Below are positions 11,200 through 22,075 of a stretch of 64,000 bases of DNA, one piece after another. The notes beneath the pieces were generated by a model that ran no database searches, was not told the origin of the DNA, and saw only the letters and a list, made by a program, of their open reading frames with translations. The position numbers were made by a program, and so were the translations under genes. Location of the stretch: assembly GCF_009727055.1 (NCBI RefSeq), contig NC_052352.1, positions 23,659,512 through 23,723,511 of the forward strand, in the 5' to 3' direction. Numbering within the stretch: position 1 is the stretch's first letter; each line of letters opens with the position of its first letter. Origin of the DNA: Benincasa hispida. Taxonomy: Eukaryota; Streptophyta; Magnoliopsida; Cucurbitales; Cucurbitaceae.

Positions 11200-14100
11200 G
11201 GTAAAGTATGAAAAAAGGTTATTCGTTTCCTCCTCCTAATAATCGTTGGATGTAAATTTAAAAACCGACGAAAATTTTTCAGAAGAAAATTCAATTTTGA
11301 ATATAAAATCAGTTGGATTTGTAATCATAAATTCAGTTTTAAATATGAAGTTAAATTTATAATCATTTATGTTTTATTTGGTAATCATTTGATTTTTTTT
11401 ATTTTTGTTTTGTTTTGATTTTTTTAATCATTTAAGCTTAATTTTTAAAAATAAAATGGTTATCAAACGGGATTTTAGATTTTTAAAGTTTTAATTTCTA
11501 TAAATTTGAATGAATATTATAATATACCTTCTATTCAAATTTTGAAAATTTATGAACTAATTTTGATTAAAAAAAAAAAAGTATAAATTCTTCATAAACA
11601 CGTTAATTTTAATAAAATAAGAGTTTTATATAAAAATAAGTTTCATCAATATACAAATTAAGTATGAAATAGTTTTGGTAAAGTTTATAAATTTCAACTA
11701 AAAATTTTGCCCTAGTGTTGTTTTCCTCTAAATTTTATGAACTTTCATGTTTTGTAATTTGTTGAGAATAAGAGAAGAGTGTTTTTAATGATATTTGGAG
11801 CCAAACTTTATTAGAGGGTCAAATTTGCACATTAATTCTAAGTTTTAGGATTAAGAGTGCAATACTTATCTAAGTTTGAGGTATAATTTGATAAAAAAAA
11901 AAAAATGAAAGTTTAAAATTAAATTCGATACAATTGACAAGTTTAAAAGTCAAAATTGATTTTTTTCCCTCCTTTATAATACTTCCAATTCTTTTAAAAG
12001 TTACAATATTACCTTCAATCTTTCATAAACATATAAAAACTACTCTTAGAGTAAAAAATCCATTAAAAATTTGAAAAAGAAATTAAAAGATTAGAACTCA
12101 TAATTAAATATACCATATCCAATAACAAAAACTCAAATCACCAGCCATTCTAGGTCATTGCATACCATATCAAATCTCAATTACTATTCGAAAATTTAAA
12201 GAAAATCTAAGGACAAAATATAAGAATGTTTCTTTATATATGTATAACTTAGCCTTAAAAATATCTATCGATAATTTATAGATATAAATCTAAAGAAACA
12301 TATTTTTTTTCCACTCTCTCTCCATTATATTCAACAATAAAAAAAATTGGTAGTAATAATGGTTTTGAAAATATAGGGGAAGGTATGGTTGAAAATTTGA
12401 GGTTGAAGTGAGAAATACAAAGAAGCCACCGCCTTTATATTTGTAGAAAGAGGAAAATAGGGGCATCCCCCATATCCCAAAACAACAAACAAACAACCAA
12501 AAAAGGAAGAGACTACTTAATTTGACCCATGACTATGTGTGGGCTTTGTCTTATGAATCTCCCCATAACTCCTTCAAATCTTTACTCTTACCTCTGTTAA
12601 ATTATAGATTTAATCTTTATAATTTTAAAAAAAATATTAGAATTTAGTTTATAAATAGTCGTTATAGTAGAAACTATTTATGTCAAACTATATAGATTAA
12701 ATTCTAATTAGAAATTACGTATAAAGATTAAATTTCAGTTTATGTATTTTCAAATTCTAAATATGCTAACAAATACATTACAAAAATAATGACAATGTTG
12801 AAAGTATAAGTTTGAAAACAAAAAATTAAATAAAAATAAAAACTATATTTCATATTTTTAAATACGTATTTGGTAGTACATTTAGAAACTTAATGTCAAT
12901 CTCAACAATGGTGTGAAATGTGTTCAATATAATATGTTTATAAACCACAAAATTAATTGTAGTTATCTATCATCCATTAAATATAGAGAAATTATTTCAA
13001 ATGGTAAAACTATTGAAAATATTTACAAGATATAACAAATTTTTCGAATTATCAATGATAGATATAGATAGACTTCTATCAATGTTTATCATTGATAGTT
13101 CTAAAATTTTGTCATATTTTATAAATAGTTTAGTATATTTTTCTATATTTAAAAACAACTCTTAAGTATAGGATTAAATAAAAAAATATTATTAAAAAGT
13201 TTTATGAATTTGTTTTATATTAAAATTTTTATATAATTATCTTTTTTTAGTTTAAATATTATATTAATATTTTTTAATATAATTTTGCAGGTTAAAATTT
13301 CAAATTCAAAATCTAACATTAAAGACTATTTTAAAAATTTGTCAGGTTTGAATTAAAATTCAAGAACAATTTGTCAAAATTATAATTCAAATTACCTTTT
13401 CTTTTTCAAATTTATTTTCCTTGTAAAACGTATCTTTATCATATTAAAAGATTTAAATCAAAAGTTTAGAGACTACGTATCATAAAAATAAATATTTGAT
13501 TTTAGATTAATTTGGTTTTGTAATGGACATTGGAACTTAAATTTGAGAAGAGTAGCCGACTTAGTTTGACGAGGAAAAAAGACACAGTATTTTGATTTAA
13601 TTTCAAAATCTATGTGCTGTTTTTTTCTCTTTTTTTCTAAAAAAAAATAAAAATAAAAATTGAAGGATCAAATCGGATGAAAGGGGTCTATCAAAATTTT
13701 GAATGCGGCGTTGTTGCTTAACGCCTTACTTACTTTACCTTCTATTAATCTATTTGATTTATGAATTTTTTATAATATTTTTCTCTTTATTAAAGAACAA
13801 CATTTTTTTCCATCTATAATTTTTTTCTATCAAAACAAGAATATAGTATTAATAACCATCGAATTTGTGATTTGAATTTTCTTACCAAAGAAAATAAAAC
13901 TTTTTTTCTTCTTTCTACGTACTTGTCACTCGCGGACAATTCCACCTATTTTTCCTCACCTTTAGTAGAAAAAGATTTGACTCTAAATTTTAATTTCATC
14001 AAACTACTCCTAAAATTTAATGTACATTGCTATCTTAATTTTAAGAACTTAAAAATGTGTGCCGATCAAACATTTTAATAAATTTCTTTTTGAAAATATG

Positions 14101-14585
14101 TTAACAAAATATTTCTCTCAGTGAATTATAAAACATAAGTACGGTATAAATTGATAAGTTTTCAAAGAAAAACGATATCATAACTATATTTTATTAAAAT
14201 TTATGAGTTTTTGTCAAAAAAAAAAAAAATCATTTCAAGAGTTTTTATTTGTGTCGATCGAACTTAAATTTGTGTAAAACTTCATATCACTAAAATGTAG
14301 TGAATTTTTAGATTTTTTTTTTAATGTTAAGATTGTGAATGAATTAGTAGAAATTGAATAGAGGTAAAAATTACAATATTTAATTAAATATTGGGTCTAA
14401 TTTGGTTAAAGGAAAGTTTGAGTGAAAAATAGTACAATAGGACTCATTCAGGGGCAAAATTTGAAACTTCATAGTCGATTTAAATTTATTATTATCACTT
14501 CTTTCAACTTAAGAAAAAATCATTTACACAGTTAAAAGAAAAAATCATTTTTATTTCAATTTGGTTCATAAGTTTCAAGATTTAC
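11200..14585. other. Intergenic AT-rich sequence
   Basis: No gene was recognised. A small inverted repeat of the common plant type with TCAATGATAG / CTATCA arms lies at about 13047-13097. Homopolymer A and T runs are frequent. Short open frames (12290-12496, 13872-14078) show no domain. Confidence 0.6.
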
Positions 14586-14840
14586 TATTGGTAAAGACAA
14601 CACCCTCAGATAATGATGAATAGGACAGCAACAAACAGTCTAAAACACAACCTACAAAACAAAAGCTCGTTATAGGCTGAGTCGTGGAGCTCGTTCTCTT
14701 TAAGACGTTTTGTGGTTTTTCCCAAGTGTGCAAGCAGGTCAGGAATACTGCCACGTCGTCCCCAAAATAAAATATCCTAAAAAAAACTCGATCGGAAATG
14801 CACCATTACTGATTGAAACACACATCTGACTGAATGCTCA
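14586..14840 (-). repeat. 3' LTR of the deleted Copia element
   Basis: Pairs with 16894-17150. Long shared blocks include AAAGCTCGTTATAGGCTGAG here against AAAGCTTGTTATAGGTTGAG there, and CACCCTCAGA near the start. Divergence by many substitutions indicates an old insertion. Confidence 0.78.
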
Positions 14841-14929
14841 AAAAATGGGAAAAGAAAACAGAGGAGAGTGATGGAGAATGAATGTTTTTTGTGTTGAAAA
14901 CTGTTGAGAGATGCACCTTTTATAGAGAT

Positions 14930-15080
14930 GCACCTTTTATTGGGAAAAGAAAATGGAGTTCTAGTAATTTTAGCTTGACTACAATACTCACATTTATCAA
15001 ATTCATTCGTGGATAACTTGAGTATCATTTCTAGCCTAATCATGTTACTAATTAAATTCTTTTTAACATGGCAGAGTCTA
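14930..15080 (-). pseudogene. Copia GAG-pre-integrase domain remnant
   Basis: In the minus-strand frame ending at 14777 the signature WHVRLCH is followed by a CEYC pair about 33 residues on. This matches the His-His-Cys-Cys zinc-binding module upstream of the integrase core in Copia polyproteins. Shortly after TRTPF the frame runs into LTR sequence, so the integrase core was deleted. Confidence 0.75.
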
Positions 15081-15343
15081 ACATGCCAAACATTCATAGA
15101 ATACAACATATACATAGAAGATTTCATTTTATTATGGTCTAAATTTAATTTGAATATTTCCTCAGTTGCATACCCTTTCCCTATGAATACATTATTTTTT
15201 GTAAGGGTATATAAATCTGCCCCTATGGTTTGAGTAAATCCAGTTTTGTTGAGGAGATAGCCTGAGTCTTTCTTATCTCCGGAGTGTGCAGGACGTCCTT
15301 CAATGTGAGGATTTTCCCGGAGGTAAACTTCAACTCCATGTCG

Positions 15344-15613
15344 TCAATTCCAGCAAAACTTCAGCTCCACCTCGCCGGTTCCAGTAACTCTCGTGGAGTA
15401 GTGATGCCCCAACAAAATATTCTTATCCTTAGTTTCAGTATAAGTTTTAAAGGGACTAAGGTCATGATAAACATGGCACGTAGCACCAGTGTCTATCCAC
15501 CACTCTTTAGAACCATTGATCACATTTACTTCTGTGATCATGGCAACTAACGGTTCTTCTGTCAGGTTTGACTGACCAGTAAGACGACGCTTATTCCTAC
15601 AGTTCTTAACCAT
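15344..15613 (-). pseudogene. Copia zinc-knuckle tail and aspartic protease remnant
   Basis: The 89-residue frame contains WWIDTGATCHV, the active-site D-T-G-A of Copia retropepsins, preceded by a Lys/Arg-rich zinc-knuckle tail. The frame stops soon after the flap region, so the protease is probably truncated. Confidence 0.8.
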
Positions 15614-15708
15614 GTGTCCAGGTTTATTACAATTAAAGCAAAGGAAATCTACCGTTTCTCTTGAAGGGGGTTTCTACTTTTTCTGTTGGTTCTGGTTGCT
15701 GGAACCAC

Positions 15709-16601
15709 GGTTTTGACCTTTCCTCTTTGTTCCTTTTGACTTTTGGTCAAGTTTTACCACGAATGCGTATCTCTCAGGTACGACGTTCACCTTCTCCCTC
15801 TGGTCCTGCTTCCGGGCTTCCTCCTCAATCCTTAGTCGAGTGATGAGACTCTCCAAGGAAAGCTCCTTGGTCTTATGCCTCAACGTGTTTCTTAAAATCC
15901 TTCCACAAAAGGGCAGTTTATCAATAATAACAACAACTTGGAATTATTCGTCTAGAGGCATACCTTCAGTTATTATCTCATAGGCCATCTTCTGTAGTTC
16001 GTAGGACTAGGCCTCCATAGATTTGTCATCCGCCATTTGGAACTTGAAATAACAACTGACAACATATTTCTTCGACCCGGCCTTCTCGGTATCGTACTTT
16101 TTTTGCAAGGCGTCCCATACCTTCTTTGCTGTCTTCATTATGCTGTAGCAGGAAAGGTTTTGACTTTTCCTCTTTGTTCCTTTTGACTTTTAGTCAGGTT
16201 TTACCACAATAGAGGCAGATCTCCCAGGTACGACATTCACCTTCTCCCTCTGGTCCTGCTTCCGGGCTTCCTCCTCAATCCTTAGTCGGGTGATGAGATT
16301 CTCTAAGGAGAACTTCTTGGTCTTATGCCTCAATGTGTTCTTAAAATCCTTCCCCAAAGGGGGCAGTGTATTAATAATAATAACAACTTGGAATTATTCG
16401 TCTAGAGGCATCCCTTCAGTTATTATCTCATGGGGCCATCTTCTGCAGTTCGTGGGACTGGGCCTCCACAGATTTGTCATCCGTCATCTGGAGCATGAGG
16501 TAACGACTTACAACATATTTCTTCGACTCGGCTTCCTCGATGTTGTACTTCTTTTGCAAGGCGTCTCATACCTCATTTCCTGTCTTCATGTGCTGTAGTA
16601 G
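15709..16601 (-). repeat. 447-bp tandem duplication within Copia gag
   Basis: Unit 1 (15709-16155) and unit 2 (16156-about 16601) are collinear and closely similar throughout. Both start GGTTTTGAC(C/T)TTTCCTCTTTG and both contain CAACTTGGAATTATTCGTCT and CTCCCTCTGGTCCTGCTTCC. The 447-bp unit is divisible by three. It covers gag between the N-terminal domain and the zinc knuckle. Both copies carry frame-breaking changes. Confidence 0.85.
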
Positions 16602-16890
16602 TCATACAATCATCAGTCAAACCATTTAATATAGTTCTTACATAAAAAATCTTTCTCCTCCCAGTCTGCAGCTTCTTTATCTGTTGTTCGGTTGGTTCTT
16701 CTAACATGACGATTGGTTTATCCCTAGTACATGCGTTGACAACTTTCTTGATGGTAAGAAAGAACAACATCTTTTGCTTCCACCATTTGAAGTTCGCTCC
16801 TTCGAACTGAAATGGACAGTTGATGTTGGATGTCATAATGTCGTTGTTGCTAGTAAGGGCCGTTAGAGAATTGGCAGAGAAACATCTTAA
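16573..16890 (-). pseudogene. Copia gag N-terminal remnant
   Basis: On the minus strand an ATG near 16835 opens a frame with F-x-G-A-N-F-K-W-W-K-Q-K-M, the usual start of a Copia gag (tryptophan-rich N-terminal domain), followed by a charged region to 16573. The frame begins about 60 bases after the 5' LTR, as expected. Confidence 0.7.
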
Positions 16891-16893
16891 AAC

Positions 16894-17150
16894 TGTTGGT
16901 AACAATAACACCCTCAGACAATGAAAGGACAATAACAAATGGTCTGGAACAAAACCTACAAAATAAAAGCTTGTTATAGGTTGAGTCTCGAAGCTCGCTC
17001 TCTTTAAGATGCTTCGCGGCTCTGCCAAAATGTGCAAGCATGTCAAGAATATTACTACGTCGTCTCCAAGATAAAACTGTCCCAAAAACAAAACTCAATT
17101 GGAAATGCACCATTACCAACCGGAACGCACATCTTTCTGACTGAATGCCA
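16894..17150 (-). repeat. 5' LTR of the deleted Copia element
   Basis: Starts TGTTGGTAAC and ends CTGAATGCCA on the plus strand; partner of 14586-14840. Confidence 0.78.
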
Positions 17151-17912
17151 ATGGCTAAAAAATTTCCTTCTTTTTAATAAATAAATAATAAAAATGGAAA
17201 AATAATGGAAAAAAATGATATTTTTATTGAAAAATAATCACACACACACGTGTGTGCCTTGCCCGTCCAACCAAACAACAGCGCGCATGTGGGATGTCCA
17301 CCAAACCCACATTGGTCTATCTCCTCACTTCCTCCAAAACATGGGTACCTTATGGTGTTAATATCTATACTTAATCTAAAAGGACTAAAATTAATTAAGT
17401 TTCACTATTTTTTATTACTATTAAAATTAAAATTAAATTTTCATTTCATAATTATTTCAAATTAATTAATAGACATTAACATCAATAATTGATAGTGAGT
17501 CTTTAGTAGAAAATCAAGGTTAAGAGTGTAAATCATGAAAGCTATGACTAAATTGAAACAAAGCTTAAACCTCAAATATACAAATTGAAACTAAACTCAA
17601 AACTTAAAGGACCTTGTAAAATTTTCAAACCTAAGGATCAAAAGGAAACTAAATCTGAAACATAGAGACCAAAAATGTATATTTTTTCCTATAATATATA
17701 TAATCCTTCTTACAATTACTTTGTTAATAGTCTTTTATCTAATAATATATGTGAATCTTCAGGATCTGTTTGACAAGTAATCTGAAAAAGAAAATCTGAA
17801 AACAAGAGATTCAACGAAAACTTAGTTGTATTTCATATTTTTATATATTTGTTAGGTAGTATATTCAAAATTTAAATTCGAATTTAAACAATTATGTATA
17901 CACACATATGTA
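17151..17912. other. Intergenic AT-rich sequence
   Basis: No gene was recognised. A short CA/GT palindrome CACACACACGTGTGTG lies near 17241-17256. Confidence 0.6.
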
Positions 17913-17924
17913 CTAGTTTAATAA

Positions 17925-17941
17925 CACGTGCATTGCACGTG
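17925..17941. other. Helitron 3' terminal hairpin
   Basis: Perfect palindrome CACGTGC, 3-base loop, GCACGTG, 8 bases from the CTAG terminus: the replication terminator structure of Helitrons. Confidence 0.85.
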
Positions 17942-19102
17942 AATTTGAATGTTTAAAATTGTTGTATATGAATATATTTACGTACTATTGTTTTCATCCA
18001 TTGAACTCTATATATAAAATTAAACTTTTTTACTTTTTAAAATGAAGTTTTATAAAATACAAATTAGATAATTTTGATATAAGATACATTATATAAGAGA
18101 GGTGGAATTTAAATTAAACATATGAGATTTTCTAATATTTGAATTATTTGAATAGTCATGTGTCTTTAATGTATAAATTATTTTAAATATTTAGATTCGA
18201 TTTTACGCGTTTCAAAATTTATGAATAAAAGTATATATACTTTTAGATAAACTCTTAATAGAATTTAAAAATAGCATGCATTAAGAAATTATGATAAATC
18301 CATAAACATTGTATGTCCATCCTTTTTATATCGATCCTTAATAATTAAATTAAGATAAAAGTGTTAAAGTAGACATTCACACTTGTTAATTTATTGTAAA
18401 TAGTTAAATTATTTTAATGCTTTTTAACATATAAAAAATGAATAATTAAAAATTAATTCATATGTAGATCTAGGATATAATATAGTAACAAAAATATTGG
18501 GATATGATATTATTTATTTTACTCTAACCTCTTTTATTTGTTCCCTTACTAATTTTTTTTATTTATGCTAATTTCTAAGCTTTACTGATTTTTAAAATCA
18601 TTTCATACCTAATAAATAGGTAGAAATTAAATTGAAAAAAAATTATTTGTTTAAAATATTTTTTTCCTACTAAAAATCTTTAACTGCCAATTTATTTCAT
18701 ATTGTCTAACTAAATAACTCAACAAACATTAGAAAATTAGTGAGTGTCATACTTAAATATAATTGCAATTTAATAAAGCAATTTAAAATAATAAAAATGG
18801 GGTAAACCAAATCCAATGAAGATTACGTAATCTATTAAATTAAATGAAATTTATTGAAATGAACTTTTGAATTTAAATATATTGCAATAATAAAACAAAA
18901 TTAAAATAATAAAAATTGGGTATAATAAACTATGATTGTATGCTGGATGAGATAACAAAGAGAGAAAAAAATTTATGCATTAGCGTGCATGTGTTTAATT
19001 TCCTCATTTTTTTTTTCTATTTTTACGCTAAATAAGAATGCAAAAAATAATAATAATAATAATTTTTTTTAAAGAGAATGAAGTATAATCAGGAAAAAAG
19101 AC

Positions 19103-20173
19103 CATCCGTAAATGGAATAAGAATAACTTACCTTTGTTCATGAACATACTCTTTTTGGATACTTTTTTTCACATAAGAACTCACTAATCTTGATATTTTT
19201 CTCACAAAAATAAAAGAAAAATCAGCCAAAATAAAATGTCAAATAAAATCAAACATTGTTGTCAAAATAAAATGACAAATATTGCTATCAAAATTGGAAA
19301 AACGACCCTCATCTTGATGTAAATGAAATAAGAATAACTTATCTCTGTTCATAAGCATGCTCTTCTTGGAGATATTTTATGTGGAAAAACTCATCGATCT
19401 TGGTTAATTTTTCAAAAATAAATAAATAAATAATCAAACATTTTTGTCAAAATAAAATGACAAATATTGCTATCAACATTGAAAAAATAAACCCTCATCT
19501 TAATGTAAATGGAATAAGAATAACTTATCTTTGTTTATGAGCATGCCTCTTTCTGGAGACATTTTTTCAATAAAATGACAAATATTGCTATCAAAATTGG
19601 AAGAAAAAAAATATCCCCATCTTAATGTAAATAGAATAAGAATGATTTATCTTTGTCATGAGCATGCCTTTTTTTTTTTAGACCTTTTTTTCACATTAAA
19701 ACTCACTGATTTGGATTAATTTTTCAAAAACATCAAATATTGTTGCCAAAATAAAATCAAACATTGTTGTCAAAATAAAATAACAAATATTGTTATCAAA
19801 ATTGAAAAAAAAAAAAAAAAAAACTCTCATCTTGATGTAAATGAAATAAGAATAAGTTATTTTTATTCATAACCATGCTCTTTTTGAAGATGTTTCATTG
19901 TAAAACTTATCGTTAATTTTTCAACAAAAATAAAATCAAACATAGCCGCCAAAAAAAATGACAAATATTGTTATCAAAATTGAAAAAATAAAACCCCTCA
20001 TCTTAATGTAAATGGAATAAGAATAACTTACGTTCATGAGTATGCTCTTTTGGGAAACGTTTTTTCACATGAAAAACTCACCCATCTTGATAAAATTTTC
20101 AAACAAAGGTGCAAACATTACTGCCAAAATAAAACAGAAAATATTATTATCAAAATTGAAAAAAAAAAAAAAG
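19103..20173. repeat. Six-copy minisatellite inside the Helitron
   Basis: Units begin at about 19103, 19307, 19496, 19618, 19827 and 19999, most starting CATCTT(A/G)ATGTAAATG. Each carries AATAAGAATAACTTA, a GCATGC-like motif and ATGACAAATATTG-TATCAAAATTG. Unit length runs from about 122 to 209 bp; the third is shortened. The units diverge by several substitutions and variable A runs. Confidence 0.85.
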
Positions 20174-20462
20174 ATGAAAATAGTGTAACTTTAGACTTCA
20201 ATATATGAGTTTGATAATCACTTAATCACATGGTGTGAAAGCTTAAACTAGATAAACATTCTTTACATGAGATTTTTGTCGTTAATATTGTGGATGCATC
20301 CTAAAAATTGAATCTTTTCCCTAATTTAAAAGATACGAAGTAGTTACAAACGAGTTACAAATACTATGTTTTGCTAGTAACCACTAAATCAAAGGAATAC
20401 GTTGAGTTGAATCGTGGTAAATAATAACTAACCATAATATATTAGGGTATAATAGTCCTTTG

Positions 20463-20514
20463 GTTAAAAATGAGGGACAAAATGAGAAGGTAAAGATTCT
20501 CCCCATTTTGTCCC
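20463..20514. other. Subterminal inverted repeat near the Helitron 5' end
   Basis: GGGACAAAATGAGAA is followed by TTCTCCCCATTTTGTCCC, giving a hairpin with an 11-bp GGGACAAAATG stem just inside the 5' terminus. Confidence 0.6.
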
Positions 20515-20532
20515 TTTTATATAAACTATAGA

Positions 20533-21530
20533 TGTAAACCTAAGACTAATTATAGCTACTCACTAAATATTAGGTTAAATATAAAATATTATAAATTAAT
20601 TTATGAACTTGTTTTTTAAAAAAATTGTATAATTATTATTTTGTAATATCATATAATATACAATATAATTTTAATTTAACAATAATAATTGAGTTTATAA
20701 CATTAAAAATTATATATTTTTTAATGTTCTTATCTTTTTTAGTATAATTCTACATTTTAAAATATCAAATTTAAAATCTGGATACATCGAAAACACAAAA
20801 ATATTGTTTTTCAAAATTTGTACGATTTTGATCGCAAGATTAAAAACAAATTTTCACTAAACTCAATAAATTTAAAACATAAAATAAAATTTAAATTATC
20901 TATTCACTATGATTTCTTTACTTTTCTCTAAACTAATATTCACTCTTTTAACATATCTCTCGAACTTTAGTTTTTCTCTTTATCTAACAATTCATTCTTT
21001 TTGTCTAATTAATATTCTCTCTCTAAAATTGATCCTCTTTCTCAAGTTTTCTCTCTCTAAATATTTTCTCTCTTTTTAAGGTTAATATCCCAAAATTTTC
21101 TCTTTAAACAATTTATCTCTCTTTCTAAAACTTTTAGTTCCCAACCTCTACATTTATTTTGTTTTCTCTAACATTTCTCTTTTCATCCCTAACCTTTTAA
21201 AAAATAGAAAACCAAAATGTTTGATTTTTTTTTTTAAAAAAATACGGAACAAAAAATAATTGCCAAACATGTATAATTTTTATTTTTTTAAAAAAAAAAT
21301 ACTAAAAAATAAAATGGTTATCAAATATGGTTTTAGAGTTTTATTTTTGGTTTTGATAATTAAGTTTATATACAATATTTTCACGTTTTACTGTTGACTT
21401 TTTTTATTTGATTATCACATTTTTGGGATGTTTTTTAATTCCAAACTAAAAACTGAATTTTTTTTAAAAAAATAGTTTTAAAATTTTTATTTTTATTTTT
21501 AAAATTTAGATACTATGTCAAACATTTTTG
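20533..21530. other. Intergenic AT-rich sequence
   Basis: No gene was recognised. A pyrimidine-rich TCTCTCTTT-type tract lies at about 20960-21180. Confidence 0.6.
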
Positions 21531-21534
21531 AAAA

Positions 21535-21815
21535 AAATATAAATTTACGTCCCTAAACTTTGAGGGTTATATATCCTAACGTAGTAATTATATCAATTTA
21601 AACCTTAAACTTTTCTATGTATATCATACTAATAATGTTTAGAAACTAATTAATTGATATTTTCGCATGATATTTTTTGAATTAAGTTTGAAGGAGGGTG
21701 CTTAAATATGTTATTCTTATGAAAATTCAGAGTTTAAATTGATACAATTATTAGTTCAATGTTTAAATTGGTATAAACTTCAAAGTTGAAAGGTATATAA
21801 ATTATAATTTTTCAA
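21535..21815. repeat. Foldback repeat, copy C
   Basis: Starts with ACGTCCCTAAACTTTGAGGG and ends with AAAGGTATATAAATTATAA, with TATCAATTTAAACC and GTTTAAATTGATACAATTA arms. Shorter than copies A and E. Confidence 0.5.
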
Positions 21816-21944
21816 TAATTTTTAAAGAAAGATGGAAATCACGAAAAAGAAATAGTAAAAAACCAAATACAATGTAAGGTAAAGAAAACAAAAAGAAAAA
21901 CTAAATGGAAATCAAATAGGCTGAATTTTTACGCTATCCAACAC

Positions 21945-22075
21945 ACGGAGCATAACTCAATTTGATATCTGAGTGTTAGAAATCATGAGGTCTATGGTTC
22001 GAATCCTTTTTTCTCAATTGTATTAAAAAAATTCTACCTTATCATGTTTAGAGACAAAATAATTATATATTTAAC
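21945..22075 (+). mobile_element. tRNA-derived SINE candidate
   Basis: A polymerase III box-A-like CATAACTCAATTTGATAT (21951-21968) is followed by a perfect box B GGTTCGAATCC (21996-22006), the spacing of a tRNA-derived promoter. It does not fold into an obvious tRNA cloverleaf. The 3' tail and target duplication could not be fixed. Confidence 0.55.

Larger units (their letters stand above)
14586..17150 (-). mobile_element. Internally deleted Copia retrotransposon
   Basis: Two diverged copies of a roughly 255-bp LTR bound the element (14586-14840 and 16894-17150). Both begin T(A/G)TTGGTAA and end CTGAATGC-(T)CA. Coding order on the minus strand is gag, zinc knuckle, protease and GAG-pre-integrase, then directly into the 3' LTR. 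The integrase core, reverse transcriptase and RNase H are missing. Target duplications were not recognised (TTTAC left, ATGGC right), nor was a clear primer-binding site. It is non-autonomous and decayed. Confidence 0.82.
17913..20532 (-). mobile_element. Non-autonomous Helitron
   Basis: Read on the minus strand, the 5' end is TCTATAGTTTATATAAAAGG (20532 downward), the TC start with the AAAGGGACAAAATG leader common in plant Helitrons. The 3' end has a 7-bp-stem hairpin CACGTGC-AAT-GCACGTG (17941-17925), then 8 bases, then CTAG (17916-17913). The flanking host bases are A before TC and T after CTAG, the A|T target Helitrons use without duplication. No RepHel frame is present in 2,620 bp, so replication proteins would have to come from elsewhere. 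The centre holds a six-copy minisatellite. Confidence 0.85.

Noticed and set aside
19103..20173. CRISPR-like array
   Set aside because: Plant nuclear context, units of more than 120 bp with no unique spacers; it is a minisatellite.
21951..22006. Functional tRNA gene
   Set aside because: The A and B boxes are present but the acceptor and anticodon stems do not pair; better read as a SINE head.
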